Source: DAIDHZ01 sp965370365 (GTDB lineage: Bacteria > Chlamydiota > Chlamydiia > Chlamydiales > SM23-39). From it: a DNA stretch of 50,525 nucleotides. Positions 1-8,481 of the stretch are shown here, one piece after another. A program made the position numbers and the translations under genes. Numbering within the stretch: position 1 is the first letter of the stretch; each line of letters begins with the position of its first letter. The stretch is from contig CBDUSP010000003.1 in the NCBI GenBank assembly GCA_965370365.1, positions 1 through 50,525 on the forward strand. Reading direction: 5' to 3'. The notes beneath the pieces were generated by a model that was not told the DNA's origin, did no database searches, and saw only the letters and a program-made list of their open reading frames with translations.

Positions 1-30
1 GATCGGAATAAACTAGGGTTAGTTATTGTA

Positions 31-97
31 GATCGAAAATTAACTTTTTCGGTGAGTTTTGGTCGAATAGCTGGCGAATGAATTGATCAGTGGTTCC
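31..97. repeat. Half copy of a MITE-like repeat, variant interior
   Basis: The right end (about 72-97) matches the terminal inverted repeat of the MITE at 26577-26737 (core GAATTGATCAGTGGTTCC). The interior matches 25386-25452 instead. No matching left end is visible before it. It stops about 10 bases before the start codon of the antiporter gene, so it lies in that operon's upstream region and may have replaced or separated its promoter. Confidence 0.6.
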
Positions 98-109
98 TAA
101 GGAAGGCAA

Positions 110-1501
110 ATGAAGAAAAAGAAGAAGCTTGGAATTTTTACACTCGCAATGATTAACGTCGCGGCGGTTCTTTCTTTACGAAATTTTCCGGCTCTTGCGG
201 AATATGGGTTTAGCCTCATTTTTTATCTGACTCTGTCGGCTCTTTTCTTTTTTATTCCATCGGCACTTGTTTCTGCAGAGCTTGCTGCTGCATGGCCAAG
301 AAAAGGGGGAGTTTTTCTTTGGGTAAAAGAGGCGTTTGGACCTCGATGGGGGTTTGTTGCAATTTTTATGCAGTGGGTTGAGAACTTGCCGTGGTATCCG
401 GCTGTCTTTGCATTTGCTGCCTCTGCAATTGCTTACGTTTTTAATCCCGAGCTTGCAAATAACAAATTCTTTGTCATAACAGTTATCTGGATCGCGATTT
501 GGGCGGCAACGTTTGCAAACTTTCGCAGCATGCGGTTTTCTGCATTTTTAAGCTCATCGGGTGCAATTTGTGGAACGATTTTGCCGGGCCTTTTGATCAT
601 TGTCCTTGGCGCTATTCACGTAGCATCTGGAATGTCCTCTCCCATTACCTTTTCTTTGCAAAGTCTCATTCCAAATATGGGTAACCTAAATCAGTTGATG
701 CTGCTTGCGGGGATGTTGATGGCGGTTGCTGGGATGGAGATGTCTGCTGTTCACGTGACAGAAATTGAGAATCCAAAAAAGAATTTTCCAAGAGCAATTT
801 TTGCATCGAGTGCGCTGATCATTTTTTTAAGTGTTCTTGGGGCTCTATCTATTGCGGTTGTTGTCCCTTCACAAGAACTCAGTCTAAGCGCGGGAGTTCC
901 TCAAGCATTCCATGCTCTTTTTGTGGCGCATGGAATAGACTTTCTAACAGCGCCTGTTGCTATTCTTCTGACTTACGGAGCGTTTGCAATGGCAGTTACT
1001 TGGATGGTGGGACCTTCAAAAGGGGTTTTGGAAGTTGCAAAAGAAGGATATCTTCCGGCCTATATAAGAAAAGAAAATAAGCACGGAATGCCGATAGGAG
1101 CTCTTGTCGTTCAGGGAATTGTTGCAAGCGTGCTTTCTTTGTCCGTTCTTTTTATGCCAACGGTAAGTAGTGCATTTTGGATTATGAGCGCACTTGCTGC
1201 GCAGCTCTATCTTGTCATGTACCTATTTATGTTTGCGGCAGCAATTAAACTTCGCTACTCAAAGGCTGATGTAAAGCGGCCTTACAAGATCCCTGGTGGA
1301 AAAATTGGCATATGGATTGTTGCGGGATCAGCCTTTTTAGCATCGCTCTTTGTGATTGGTTTTGGCTTTATTCCAGCTGAAGCTGTGCGTGAAAAAGGGC
1401 CGCTTGCAATGGCCTTATACTCTGGGTTTCTCTTGATCGGTGTCTGTATCTTTGTCTCTATTCCCATTCTTCTCCACTCTCGAGGAGAGAAGAAGCGGTG
1501 A
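110..1501 (+). CDS. APC-family amino acid/amine antiporter, probably histidine/histamine exchange
   Basis: A 463-residue polytopic inner-membrane protein of the amino acid-polyamine-organocation family, resembling the glutamate:GABA antiporter branch and chlamydial AaxC. About twelve hydrophobic segments can be read, beginning near residue 8. The ATG follows a good ribosome site (AAGGAAGG). Its stop overlaps the start of the porin gene (GTGA), and the third gene is a histidine decarboxylase. From that context it most likely imports histidine and exports histamine, consuming a cytoplasmic proton per cycle. The substrate is inferred from the operon and not from a visible binding motif. An arginine/agmatine or general amino acid role remains possible. 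Confidence 0.75.
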   Translation: MKKKKKLGIFTLAMINVAAVLSLRNFPALAEYGFSLIFYLTLSALFFFIPSALVSAELAAAWPRKGGVFLWVKEAFGPRWGFVAIFMQWVENLPWYPAVFAFAASAIAYVFNPELANNKFFVITVIWIAIWAATFANFRSMRFSAFLSSSGAICGTILPGLLIIVLGAIHVASGMSSPITFSLQSLIPNMGNLNQLMLLAGMLMAVAGMEMSAVHVTEIENPKKNFPRAIFASSALIIFLSVLGALSIAVVVPSQELSLSAGVPQAFHALFVAHGIDFLTAPVAILLTYGAFAMAVTWMVGPSKGVLEVAKEGYLPAYIRKENKHGMPIGALVVQGIVASVLSLSVLFMPTVSSAFWIMSALAAQLYLVMYLFMFAAAIKLRYSKADVKRPYKIPGGKIGIWIVAGSAFLASLFVIGFGFIPAEAVREKGPLAMALYSGFLLIGVCIFVSIPILLHSRGEKKR

Positions 1502-2736
1502 GATTCCTTTTTGCCTTTGCTCTTGTTGGGAATTTGTTTGCACAAGGTATGACGGGGACTTGGGATGGGGCGCGTAAAAGCCTTGAGAAAGAGGGTGTGA
1601 CAATCACCTCTGCCTATGTCACAGATATAGGGCGCAACGTGACTGGTGGTTTGCGAAAGCGCACCATCTATTCTGGGATGTTAGAAGCTGCAGTGTCGCT
1701 TGATTTTGAAAAACTTGTCTCAGCTCAAGGACTCTCTCTTGTCGTCTCCAATTACTTGATGTCAGGACAAAATCTTTCCAACTCCGTTGGAAGTTTTTTT
1801 ACCATCCAAGAGATTTTTACTCCGGGAAACTATTTTTTCGGGGAGTTCAAACTCGCCTGGTCCAATCCTCAAGAAACATTCACCTTTGAAGCGGGGCGTT
1901 TATTTGCGGGCGATGTTTTTGCAACAAACGAGCTTTGGCAGTACTACATAACAAGTGGCGTGAATGCAAATCTAGAATCTATAGAAGCCAATATCTTTTT
2001 TCCGAGCTTTAATATCACGGCGTGGGCAGCAAGAGTTTCCTATCAACCTAATGAAAACTGGCATCTTATCGGCGCGATTTACGATGCTGATCCAAAGGCC
2101 GAAGATCCGAACAAGCATGGACTTTACCTTCCCCTGAAAACCGACAAAGGCTATTTCGCAATTGGTCAAATTATGTTCAAACATCAGGGATCATTTCCTG
2201 GGACAGCAAGTTTTGGAGGATACTACGTATCAAGTAGGTTTGAAGAGCTAAACGACCCAACAAAAAAGCAATCGGGAAACTACGGGCTTTATCTCATCTT
2301 TGATCAGATGATTTTTTCAGAAAAGGGGGAAGTATTTACGCAGGTTACACACGCGCAAAAAGCAAAGCAGCCCTTTAGAAAACAAACAATTGTTCCAAAA
2401 AATCGTCCTCAAGGGCTAACCATTTGGGGAGCTGGGTATATTGCACCGCAAGACAAGATCAATATCCAAAAATATCAATTAGCAGGTGGTTTTCTCTACC
2501 AAGGGCTTTTTCCTTCTCGTCCGCAGGATGTAACTGCTTTTGGCGTGACGGCAGGCAAATTTAGCAATGTTTTAAAGGATCAAGGGACAGAAACTGTGCT
2601 TGAGCTTGATCATAGATTGCAGATGATGTCGTGGTTTTATCTTACGCCAGATATCCAATATATTGTACACCCGAGCGGCAGGACGAGCATTCCAAATGCG
2701 CTTGTGTTAGGGATAGAAGCTGGCATTAATTTTTAG
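1498..2736 (+). CDS. OprB-family outer-membrane porin (AaxA-like)
   Basis: A 412-residue protein with a short signal peptide (about residues 1-15, ending LFAQ) and the N-terminal OprB pattern 'GTWDGARKSLEKEGVTI'. It then has alternating amphipathic strands and a C-terminal aromatic residue (INF) typical of beta-barrel outer-membrane proteins. The start is GTG, overlapping the antiporter stop. It lies between an antiporter and a pyruvoyl decarboxylase, the same three partners as the chlamydial arginine system AaxA (porin), AaxB and AaxC, but in a different order. It probably lets the amino acid substrate or amine product cross the outer membrane. The substrate is inferred. Confidence 0.8.
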   Translation: MRFLFAFALVGNLFAQGMTGTWDGARKSLEKEGVTITSAYVTDIGRNVTGGLRKRTIYSGMLEAAVSLDFEKLVSAQGLSLVVSNYLMSGQNLSNSVGSFFTIQEIFTPGNYFFGEFKLAWSNPQETFTFEAGRLFAGDVFATNELWQYYITSGVNANLESIEANIFFPSFNITAWAARVSYQPNENWHLIGAIYDADPKAEDPNKHGLYLPLKTDKGYFAIGQIMFKHQGSFPGTASFGGYYVSSRFEELNDPTKKQSGNYGLYLIFDQMIFSEKGEVFTQVTHAQKAKQPFRKQTIVPKNRPQGLTIWGAGYIAPQDKINIQKYQLAGGFLYQGLFPSRPQDVTAFGVTAGKFSNVLKDQGTETVLELDHRLQMMSWFYLTPDIQYIVHPSGRTSIPNALVLGIEAGINF

Positions 2737-2746
2737 GAGAATTTTT

Positions 2747-3586
2747 ATGAAAAAAGAAGACGTTGTCGATGGAGCAATCGGGCCTTTTACATCGTATTGC
2801 GATGGATACGGAAACCCAGGATCAAGCGGTCTTGGTTATATTTCAGTACTAAAGCTCCAAACGGGAAAAGTCAAAGCGGACATGGACGTCGTTTTAGAAA
2901 ACATTGTCTCTTACGACAGAGCCGAATCGCTTGGCACCTATGTTGGACAAATCAATATGGTTGCGGCGTCTTCTTTTAACGGACTAAACGGGGCTGTTTG
3001 GGGCTATCATTTAGCTAAAGAAGAAACGATTGCAAATGACACCATCAAACCGCTGTTCACAAAAAAGCGAAGCGACGGCGTAGAAATCCCTGTCTACTCA
3101 GTTGAGCCGCTTCTTGATGCAGGTAAGCGGCTTTTTGGAACTGCAGAAGAGAGGCGCTATCCCTTGCTTCCGGGCGCTCATGTAAACTGCGCTGTAAAAG
3201 ATCATACGGTCAAAGGGCCGACTTCTGTTTGGTGTGCAATTGCACTTGCAATGGCAGAAGATCCGACAAAAGACTCAAATCTCTTTATCGAAGATGCGGG
3301 AGATTCCCCTGATATTAGGGAAGGAGAGGAAAGGGCCGTTTACCTAGATGATCTTATGCAGAATATCGCAACGAGCATTATCCGCTGCGGAGATGATGCT
3401 GGAGTAAAGTATAAGAAGATTTTCCTCGGTTACAAAACCGAATGGATCCCAGAAGGATATGTCGGATGTGCCCTAACCTGCGCGCCTTATGTGGTGCTTG
3501 CGAAAGACGCTGTTCCTAAAGGGAAGGCCCCAAGGGATATGCTTTCCATGACGATCTCTGAGTGGGAAAAGTCTCAAGGATATTGA
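2747..3586 (+). CDS. hdcA: Pyruvoyl-dependent histidine decarboxylase proenzyme
   Basis: This 279-residue protein decarboxylates L-histidine to histamine using a pyruvoyl group made by self-cleavage. Aligned by eye with the Lactobacillus 30a enzyme (about 310 residues), the processing site is the Ser75-Ser76 pair in 'VAASSFNG', equivalent to Ser81-Ser82. The substrate-binding Asp is Asp57 in 'VSYDRAE' (Asp63), and the catalytic Glu is Glu182 in 'LFIEDAG' (Glu197), with the adjacent Phe180 also kept. All key residues are present, so it should be active. The ribosome site AGGAG precedes ATG by a good distance, 10 bases after the porin gene. With the antiporter it forms an acid-resistance or energy-generating decarboxylation cycle. 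It is clearly not the much shorter arginine enzyme AaxB. Confidence 0.92.
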   Translation: MKKEDVVDGAIGPFTSYCDGYGNPGSSGLGYISVLKLQTGKVKADMDVVLENIVSYDRAESLGTYVGQINMVAASSFNGLNGAVWGYHLAKEETIANDTIKPLFTKKRSDGVEIPVYSVEPLLDAGKRLFGTAEERRYPLLPGAHVNCAVKDHTVKGPTSVWCAIALAMAEDPTKDSNLFIEDAGDSPDIREGEERAVYLDDLMQNIATSIIRCGDDAGVKYKKIFLGYKTEWIPEGYVGCALTCAPYVVLAKDAVPKGKAPRDMLSMTISEWEKSQGY

Positions 3587-3632
3587 TGAAATAGATAGAT
3601 TTGGAGAATGTGAGGGAAAAGGAATTTTGGTC

Positions 3633-3887
3633 ATGAGAGCGTTTGCTATTGCGTGTTTGGGAGTTTGTTGTACTGTTTTTGCTGGGGAGACCTGCCCGAG
3701 TAAGTGTACTTTGACCGAGAAGTTGTCTTTCCCGAACTGTGAAAAAGTGAGTGTGACTTCTCCAGCAGGACCAGCTGTAGCGTGTGGAGCGGAACTTGGC
3801 ATCTATGCAGATTTTCTTTACTGGACAGTGCACCAGGGAGTGTTCCTAAAAGAGGATTCGTCGCTTTTTGGGGCTATGAGCCCCTGA
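3633..3887 (+). pseudogene. 5' stub of a MOMP-like outer-membrane protein gene
   Basis: The reading frame gives 84 residues from ATG (a TTG six bases earlier is in frame). It has a clear signal peptide (to about residue 17, VFAG) and a Cys-containing mature N-terminus. The phrase 'ELGIYADFLYWTVHQG' resembles the first strand of chlamydial and Legionella-type major outer-membrane proteins. The frame then ends at TGA with no barrel following. I saw no continuation in other frames before the next gene. It is best read as a truncated gene in the accessory block behind hdcA; a short secreted protein is the alternative. Confidence 0.55.
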
Positions 3888-4105
3888 GAGAATGTAGGCA
3901 ATTGTTGTGGTTCTTTATGTGTTCACAGTCAAGGACTTGCGTGGTGTGAAGTTATTTTTTTGTTCAGTACAAAGTTGACAACATAAACCCATATCAATTA
4001 AAATGTCATTATAAAAACCAGCCTAATTCCAAGTTTTGAGTTAATTTGGGTGTAATGTGTTTTTAGAATATAAATCATAAAAAAAGTAAAACGTGAGGGA
4101 TAAAA

Positions 4106-5446
4106 ATGACTTCTCTGAGCAATATCTACAGTCTCCGGAAGGACCACTCTTCTCCGAGTCCATCAACCGAAGAAAAACGGAGAGGTCTAGAGATAACCTC
4201 GAGAATAAAGAACGCCCTAGAGGCTTCTCTAATAAACATGTCCGGGGACCTCTCCCTCAAATCACCCTCTCTAGCTAGTGCCGGCCCATTAACAAAAATT
4301 ATTTATGAATTGCCAAAGAACAGCCTTAATAATAGGACGTCACAGAGAGAATGGGGGGGGGTATTTGATTTGGTTTATAAACATGGTGATTCCAGTAGTC
4401 TTCTAGCTTTGCATGAATGCTTTTCAACATTGACTCAAGACGCGGAGGGCTGGGTAAAAACAAGCTTTGAAAACTTCGTAATAAGCTTCTCAGCGCGGGG
4501 TTGGCGTGACGTGACGAAGGATCGGCGTGACGTGACGGGGACCAGTGGAGGGGAATGGAGCGAAACAGTTTTCCGGGCGATACCGGAACAGTACGACTTA
4601 GAGAAAGCTATGGATGCTATTCAGGAATCAAAAAAATTATGGGAGCAGATCACAACAAAGACACAAGGCTCTAACGATGAGATCTCAGCCTCAGGAAGCA
4701 TTCCTCTATTGGGAAAGAAATACAACGAGAAAACATCACAGAACAAATGGAATGAGTTCTTTCGGTTAATGATTGAGCGCGGGAATGCCAAAAATCTTCT
4801 AGATTTGCGTGAACACTTTTTAAAATTGATCACCCCCCCACCGCAGACAGCAAAGAGTAAAAAACCTGTGATGCCTTTAAACCAGCAGAAGGAGACATCC
4901 CTGTCAACAGGACTCATCGAAGACTTTCTCGCCCTTACAAGAATGATGAGGAATAAGACTCCCCCTTCAGAGAAGAAGGCTTTGCAGAATTTGAACTCTT
5001 TCCTGGATGAGCTCAAGAGTGCTCAGAAACAGAGCATAGAGGGGGGCCAGACATCCCAGGGACAGTCATCCCGAGATTGTCTAGTGGAGATGAGAAAAAA
5101 ATTCCAAGAAGATAAGAAGGAATGGCAGAAGAAAGGTGGGGCGGAAGCAGCTAACCTTTGCAGAGAGGGGGTAGATGGGATGAAAAAGGAGTGGACCCGT
5201 GTGATACAAAGCACAACATTCGAGTATCATCGCGACCTACTGCCAGGGCTAACGAGTATATTGTCAGACTTGGGGAGTCTGAGTGAAATCGAACTGTTTT
5301 CGAGCTGTTCAGACCAAATAAACCCGATCAGCGAAGACCTTAAAAAACAAATCAGGTGGATGAAAAGGAATTTAAGGACCTTTTCCCATGACGGTGGTAG
5401 CACACTCGGGGCAACAACCTGCGCTAAATCAGAAGCTGGCGACTAG
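4106..5446 (+). CDS. Hypothetical protein with an internal duplication
   Basis: I do not recognise this 446-residue hydrophilic protein. It has no signal peptide or membrane segment. Residues about 75-111 and 207-243 are a diverged internal repeat: both hold TSQ, then a Trp about three residues on, then a helix, then 'LL.L.E.F..L'. Residues about 131-146 contain a short duplicated phrase (RDVT) from a DNA repeat. The C-terminal half is rich in Lys, Glu and Gln and is probably helical. The ATG follows GTGAGGGA. It lies in the block between hdcA and the fossil hdcA end, next to a MITE, so it is probably accessory, perhaps a secreted effector. The function is unknown. Confidence 0.6.
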   Translation: MTSLSNIYSLRKDHSSPSPSTEEKRRGLEITSRIKNALEASLINMSGDLSLKSPSLASAGPLTKIIYELPKNSLNNRTSQREWGGVFDLVYKHGDSSSLLALHECFSTLTQDAEGWVKTSFENFVISFSARGWRDVTKDRRDVTGTSGGEWSETVFRAIPEQYDLEKAMDAIQESKKLWEQITTKTQGSNDEISASGSIPLLGKKYNEKTSQNKWNEFFRLMIERGNAKNLLDLREHFLKLITPPPQTAKSKKPVMPLNQQKETSLSTGLIEDFLALTRMMRNKTPPSEKKALQNLNSFLDELKSAQKQSIEGGQTSQGQSSRDCLVEMRKKFQEDKKEWQKKGGAEAANLCREGVDGMKKEWTRVIQSTTFEYHRDLLPGLTSILSDLGSLSEIELFSSCSDQINPISEDLKKQIRWMKRNLRTFSHDGGSTLGATTCAKSEAGD

Positions 5447-5636
5447 CGAAGAGGCCATCACACCAGGGAAATTGCACGAAGAATCACTTGACCCCCCAAG
5501 GATTTTAAGGAGATATTCGGGGATCCAACCAGCAAGTTTCCTCTTGTTAGCAGGATGCCTGCAAAGTTCGTGTCAACGCAAAGTTAAAAATGTCCTCTTG
5601 CTGGGAGGTGAGCACCGTTCATAATGTTATCTATTC

Positions 5637-5806
5637 TTAAGGAAACACTGATTAATTCATTTATTCGATCTTTCCGTGTTTTTTGACAGCTTTCGCTTTT
5701 TTCGAACTCACTAACTTACAAAAGTTTAGGTTCGTTCGAAAAAATCAAAATCTGTCGAAAAACCATCGAAAATCTCAAATAAAGCAATTGATCAGTGTCT
5801 CCTTAA
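5637..5806. mobile_element. MITE, full copy 1 (162 bp plus 4-bp target duplications)
   Basis: The element at 5641-5802 begins GGAAACACTGATTAATTC and ends with the inverted counterpart AATTGATCAGTGTCTCC. The two ends match over about 30 bases. TTAA flanks it on both sides (5637-5640, 5803-5806), which looks like a target-site duplication. It has no coding capacity. The same element is at 26577-26737. Confidence 0.8.
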
Positions 5807-6160
5807 CGGTGAAGTCGGTCACACAGGAGATCTCGTTCTTCAAGGTCTAACAGTTCGGGGAAGGTTCGCCTTTTGGGAAAAAGTCGATCTCTTTTTTTTA
5901 GAAACCCCAAAAGTCTTGGGATTTAGCAGTTATTCAGTATCTCCCTGCTTCAGAAGATCTCTACTGGATATACTGTATCTTGTTGGATGCCAGTATGTTA
6001 AAAATACCCTCAGAGCAAGTCGAGGGCTTCTCAGCCCCTTTCAGAGCCACTAATAGCCAGCGAAAAAGCCAGTCTAATATAAATAACTTTAATTATAGAG
6101 TTAAAATAAATTAATCTGTTATAATTGGTAATATAAAATTAATTAATAAGGTTTTTAGTT
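5807..6160. other. Non-coding accessory DNA upstream of the repeat-protein gene
   Basis: No supportable gene here or in 5447-5636. The last 100 bases are very AT-rich and hold a TATAAT hexamer at 6120-6125, a possible -10 box for the gene starting at 6161, without a convincing -35 box. Bases 6051-6070 (TAATAGCCAG...) recur with three mismatches at 7756-7775, at the 3' end of that gene. Confidence 0.4.
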
Positions 6161-7768
6161 ATGGTTTCTATATATGGTGAGGGTACAGAACCGCATCCCA
6201 GGATGCCTGCAAAGTCTTTCTGGGACAGCTCCATCCTCCCGCAGCCCCACCAACACGGTGCAGCAGAATATTGTTGGAAACGAGTAATTCCTAAACCGCA
6301 TCCGTGCTTTTCCTCTTCAGGAGTTACTCGTCGTATTGCATCGTATCTGCAAGGAAAGGCGGTAGTACATTTTGCCCTGTCAACGTTATCGATTCAGAGT
6401 AATGGAGGCTCGTGTGTAGAAAGGCTCGAAGGAAAAAGGGTTATCTGGCCTGGTTTTGTGTCAGAGAGGCTTTATCAAGAGCTCAGAGACTTGGGCTATG
6501 TAGGTCCAATGCCTGCCTCTTTTCATTTACTTGGATCAGGTGCTTGTGAGGAAGAAATAACATTAATAAGGCGCGTTTGTTTTCGGATTATTCTAAGGAT
6601 TCGGCCTGTTCGTGGTATGAATAAGCAAAGGGACTTTCGATGGTTCGGAGACTTTCTCAACGCTGATTCTGGTTCTTACAAAGTAGTGAAGAATTTTCTG
6701 GATATTTGCGCAAATCCCGATGCCCAAAAGAGAGAAGGTGCGTTATATCGCCTTGTTTGGGAAAAAGATATTCCTTTTGATCTGGCGCTTGTAATCGTTC
6801 AAGGGCTGACAAGTGATAGGTTCAAAAGCTATGCCCTTGCTGAGATAGCGGAGCATCTCAAAGGAGTCATTGATGGAGAAAGGCTCGATCAACTGCTCGT
6901 GATGGTTAATGGGCTGACAAGTGATTGGTCCAAAAGCTATGTCCTTGCTGCGATAGCGGAGCATCTCAAAGGAGTCATTAAGGAGGAGAAAAAGCTCGAT
7001 CAACTGCTCGAGATGGTTAAGGGTATGACAGATGATCAATACAAAAGCTCTGCCCTTGCTGCGATAGCGGAGCCTCTCAAAGGAGTCATTAAGGAGGAGA
7101 AAAAGCTCGATCAACTGCTCGTGATGGTTAATGGGATGACATGGGATGGATACAAAAGCTATGTCCTTGCTGCGATAGCGGAGCATCTCAAAGGAGTCAT
7201 TAAGGAGGAGAAAAAGCTCGATCAACTGCTCGAGATGGTTAAGGGAATGACAGATGATAAACACAAAAGCTATGCCCTTAATGCGATAGCGGAGCATCTC
7301 AAAGGAGTCATTGATGGGAAAAGGCTTGATCGCATGCTCGTGATGGTTAATGGGATGACAGATGATTGGTTCAAAAGCTCTGCCCTTAATGCGATAGCGG
7401 AGCATCTCAAAGGAGTCATTGATGGGAAAAGGCTTGATCGCATGCTCGTGATGGTTAATGGGATGACAGATGATTGGTTCAAAAGCTCTGCCCTTGCTGC
7501 GATAGCGGAGCCTCTCAAAGGAGTCATTGATGGAGAAAGGTTCGATCAACTGCTTGTGATGGTTAATGGGATAACAAATGATAGATACAAACGCTATGCC
7601 CTTGATGCGATAGCGAAAGCTTGTCAGGGAATCGTCAGGGAACGAATAATCGATCAAATGATCGAAATCGAGAAGCCGTGGCTCGTCAGTCCAAACAAGG
7701 TCGGTGCCTTTATGACGATTGCGTGGTATTTGCCTCTGTTGAGAATTATGTCCTATAATAGCCAGTGA
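6161..7768 (+). CDS. Tandem helical-repeat protein, candidate secreted or host-interaction protein
   Basis: This is a 535-residue protein. Residues about 1-205 form an unrecognised, Cys- and His-containing region. Residues about 207-490 are eight tandem 36-37-residue repeats of two predicted helices, consensus roughly 'LLVMVNGMTDD..KS.AL.AIAEHLKGVI'. The repeats recall HEAT/TPR-like alpha-solenoids, which usually bind proteins. They are nearly identical at DNA level, implying recent expansion or homogenisation. There is no signal peptide. The start ATG has only a weak ribosome site (TAAGG). It sits between a MITE and an orphan antitoxin gene. A shorter protein with similar repeat architecture is at 38801, and another starts at 49546. 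The molecular role is unknown. Confidence 0.65.
   Translation: MVSIYGEGTEPHPRMPAKSFWDSSILPQPHQHGAAEYCWKRVIPKPHPCFSSSGVTRRIASYLQGKAVVHFALSTLSIQSNGGSCVERLEGKRVIWPGFVSERLYQELRDLGYVGPMPASFHLLGSGACEEEITLIRRVCFRIILRIRPVRGMNKQRDFRWFGDFLNADSGSYKVVKNFLDICANPDAQKREGALYRLVWEKDIPFDLALVIVQGLTSDRFKSYALAEIAEHLKGVIDGERLDQLLVMVNGLTSDWSKSYVLAAIAEHLKGVIKEEKKLDQLLEMVKGMTDDQYKSSALAAIAEPLKGVIKEEKKLDQLLVMVNGMTWDGYKSYVLAAIAEHLKGVIKEEKKLDQLLEMVKGMTDDKHKSYALNAIAEHLKGVIDGKRLDRMLVMVNGMTDDWFKSSALNAIAEHLKGVIDGKRLDRMLVMVNGMTDDWFKSSALAAIAEPLKGVIDGERFDQLLVMVNGITNDRYKRYALDAIAKACQGIVRERIIDQMIEIEKPWLVSPNKVGAFMTIAWYLPLLRIMSYNSQ
6781..7640 (+). repeat. Eight in-frame tandem repeats of 108-111 bp
   Basis: Units of 108 or 111 bases (36 or 37 codons) repeat head to tail inside the gene at 6161-7768. 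The phrases AGCGGAGCATCTCAAAGGAG and TCGTGATGGTTAATGGGATG recur almost unchanged. The length difference comes from 'IDGKRLD' versus 'IKEEKKLD' linkers. Because the unit is a multiple of three with few mismatches, copy number could change without frameshift. Confidence 0.9.
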
Positions 7769-8220
7769 GAAAGCCTTCCCTCCTCGACAATATCAATGAT
7801 GGTTCTCAATGGAGTCGTCACGAGATATCCTTGTTGAGATAGTATTTCGTTTTTTGGAAGATCATCATAGCGGAGAACAAGGTTATCGGGGAGCTTTGTC
7901 CATTTGCGAAACCTCTTTGGTACTGTCATATGCATTTTTGCTGGCATGACATCGGAAAGCTCATGAATTTCTAGAGCTGTTTCATGAGACCAAACCCCTT
8001 GCACCTCTCCACTTGAGTTGCGACTCCAGAGACCCCACAGGACTAGATCAGGGCCTTGTGGAGTTGGATAGTGAGCTAATCGATAAATACCACGGAGCTC
8101 TCTGATCCATTCCCCGGAGGCCAAGTAACGATGAAAATTTGTGCGCGAATACCCGCATTTTATTGCTTGCTGAGAGGATAAAGTATCCTTGCTGCTGATC
8201 GGCGATTGAGAAAAGCTCAT
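7753..8220 (-). CDS. AbiEi-type antitoxin/transcriptional regulator, orphan and possibly 3'-truncated
   Basis: The N-terminal winged-helix region ('YLASGEWIRELRGIYRL') and the following 'WSHETALEIHELSDVMP' and 'TTPLRTIIDIVEEGRLS' phrases are typical of the AbiEi antitoxin of type IV toxin-antitoxin systems. These normally repress their own operon and counter the nucleotidyltransferase toxin AbiEii. The ATG at 8220 gives 155 residues. An in-frame ATG at 8268 would place the palindrome at 8241-8259 inside the gene, so the shorter start is preferred. Relatives usually continue a few dozen residues past 'EEGRLS'; here the frame stops after four more, exactly at the 7756-7775 repeat. No toxin gene follows. 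The gene looks cut by insertion of the convergent repeat-protein gene. Confidence 0.7.
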   Translation of the reverse strand: MSFSQSPISSKDTLSSQQAIKCGYSRTNFHRYLASGEWIRELRGIYRLAHYPTPQGPDLVLWGLWSRNSSGEVQGVWSHETALEIHELSDVMPAKMHMTVPKRFRKWTKLPDNLVLRYDDLPKNEILSQQGYLVTTPLRTIIDIVEEGRLSHWLL

Positions 8221-8240
8221 TCTTTTTGTCCATGCATGAA

Positions 8241-8259
8241 TGTTATCATTTTGATAACA
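8241..8259. promoter_or_regulatory. Perfect palindrome, candidate operator of the AbiEi-like gene
   Basis: TGTTATCA-TTT-TGATAACA is a perfect 8+8 inverted repeat about 20 bases upstream of the preferred start of the antitoxin gene. AbiEi proteins bind inverted repeats in their own promoters. The assignment is by position and symmetry only. Confidence 0.5.
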
Positions 8260-8336
8260 TTTCCACAATTCATGTTTTAAATTATTGATTGTTAGGTGGT
8301 TGGGTTAATGTCATTTCTAGTGCACAAAAGGACATA

Positions 8337-8455
8337 TTGGGTGTGCCTTAACCTGCGCGCCTTACGTCGTGCTTGCAAAAGACGCGGTCCCGAAAGGAAA
8401 GGCCCCAAGAGACATGCTCTCCATGACGATTTCTGATTGGGAAAAGACCCTTGGG
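8337..8455 (+). pseudogene. Fossil 3' end of a second hdcA
   Basis: This stretch encodes 'CALTCAPYVVLAKDAVPKG' and the following residues to 'SDWEK', matching the last ~38 residues of HdcA. Over 35 aligned codons I count twelve synonymous changes and one amino acid change (Glu to Asp), so the two copies diverged while both were under selection. Only the 3' end survives, with no start or pyruvoyl site. It lies 27 bases from a fossil uvrB 3' end in convergent orientation. Confidence 0.85.
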
Positions 8456-8481
8456 CTCTTAAGTAGGCTAGGAAATTTTCA

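Noticed and set aside
2747..3586. Assignment as arginine decarboxylase AaxB
   Set aside because: Length, the SSF processing site and the Asp57/Glu182 pattern match histidine decarboxylase; AaxB is much shorter with a Thr-Ser cut.
5388..5624. A 78-codon frame overlapping the end of the 446-residue gene
   Set aside because: Unusual composition and no ribosome site; could be a frameshifted tail, but nothing supports it.
6781..7640. Regular repeats considered as a CRISPR array
   Set aside because: Units are 108-111 bp, in frame and without unique spacers; they encode protein repeats. No cas genes.
6743..7657. Long open frame on the minus strand across the tandem repeats
   Set aside because: It is the antisense reading of near-identical repeat units of the plus-strand gene; repeat periodicity keeps any stop-free frame open. 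No ribosome site or known family.
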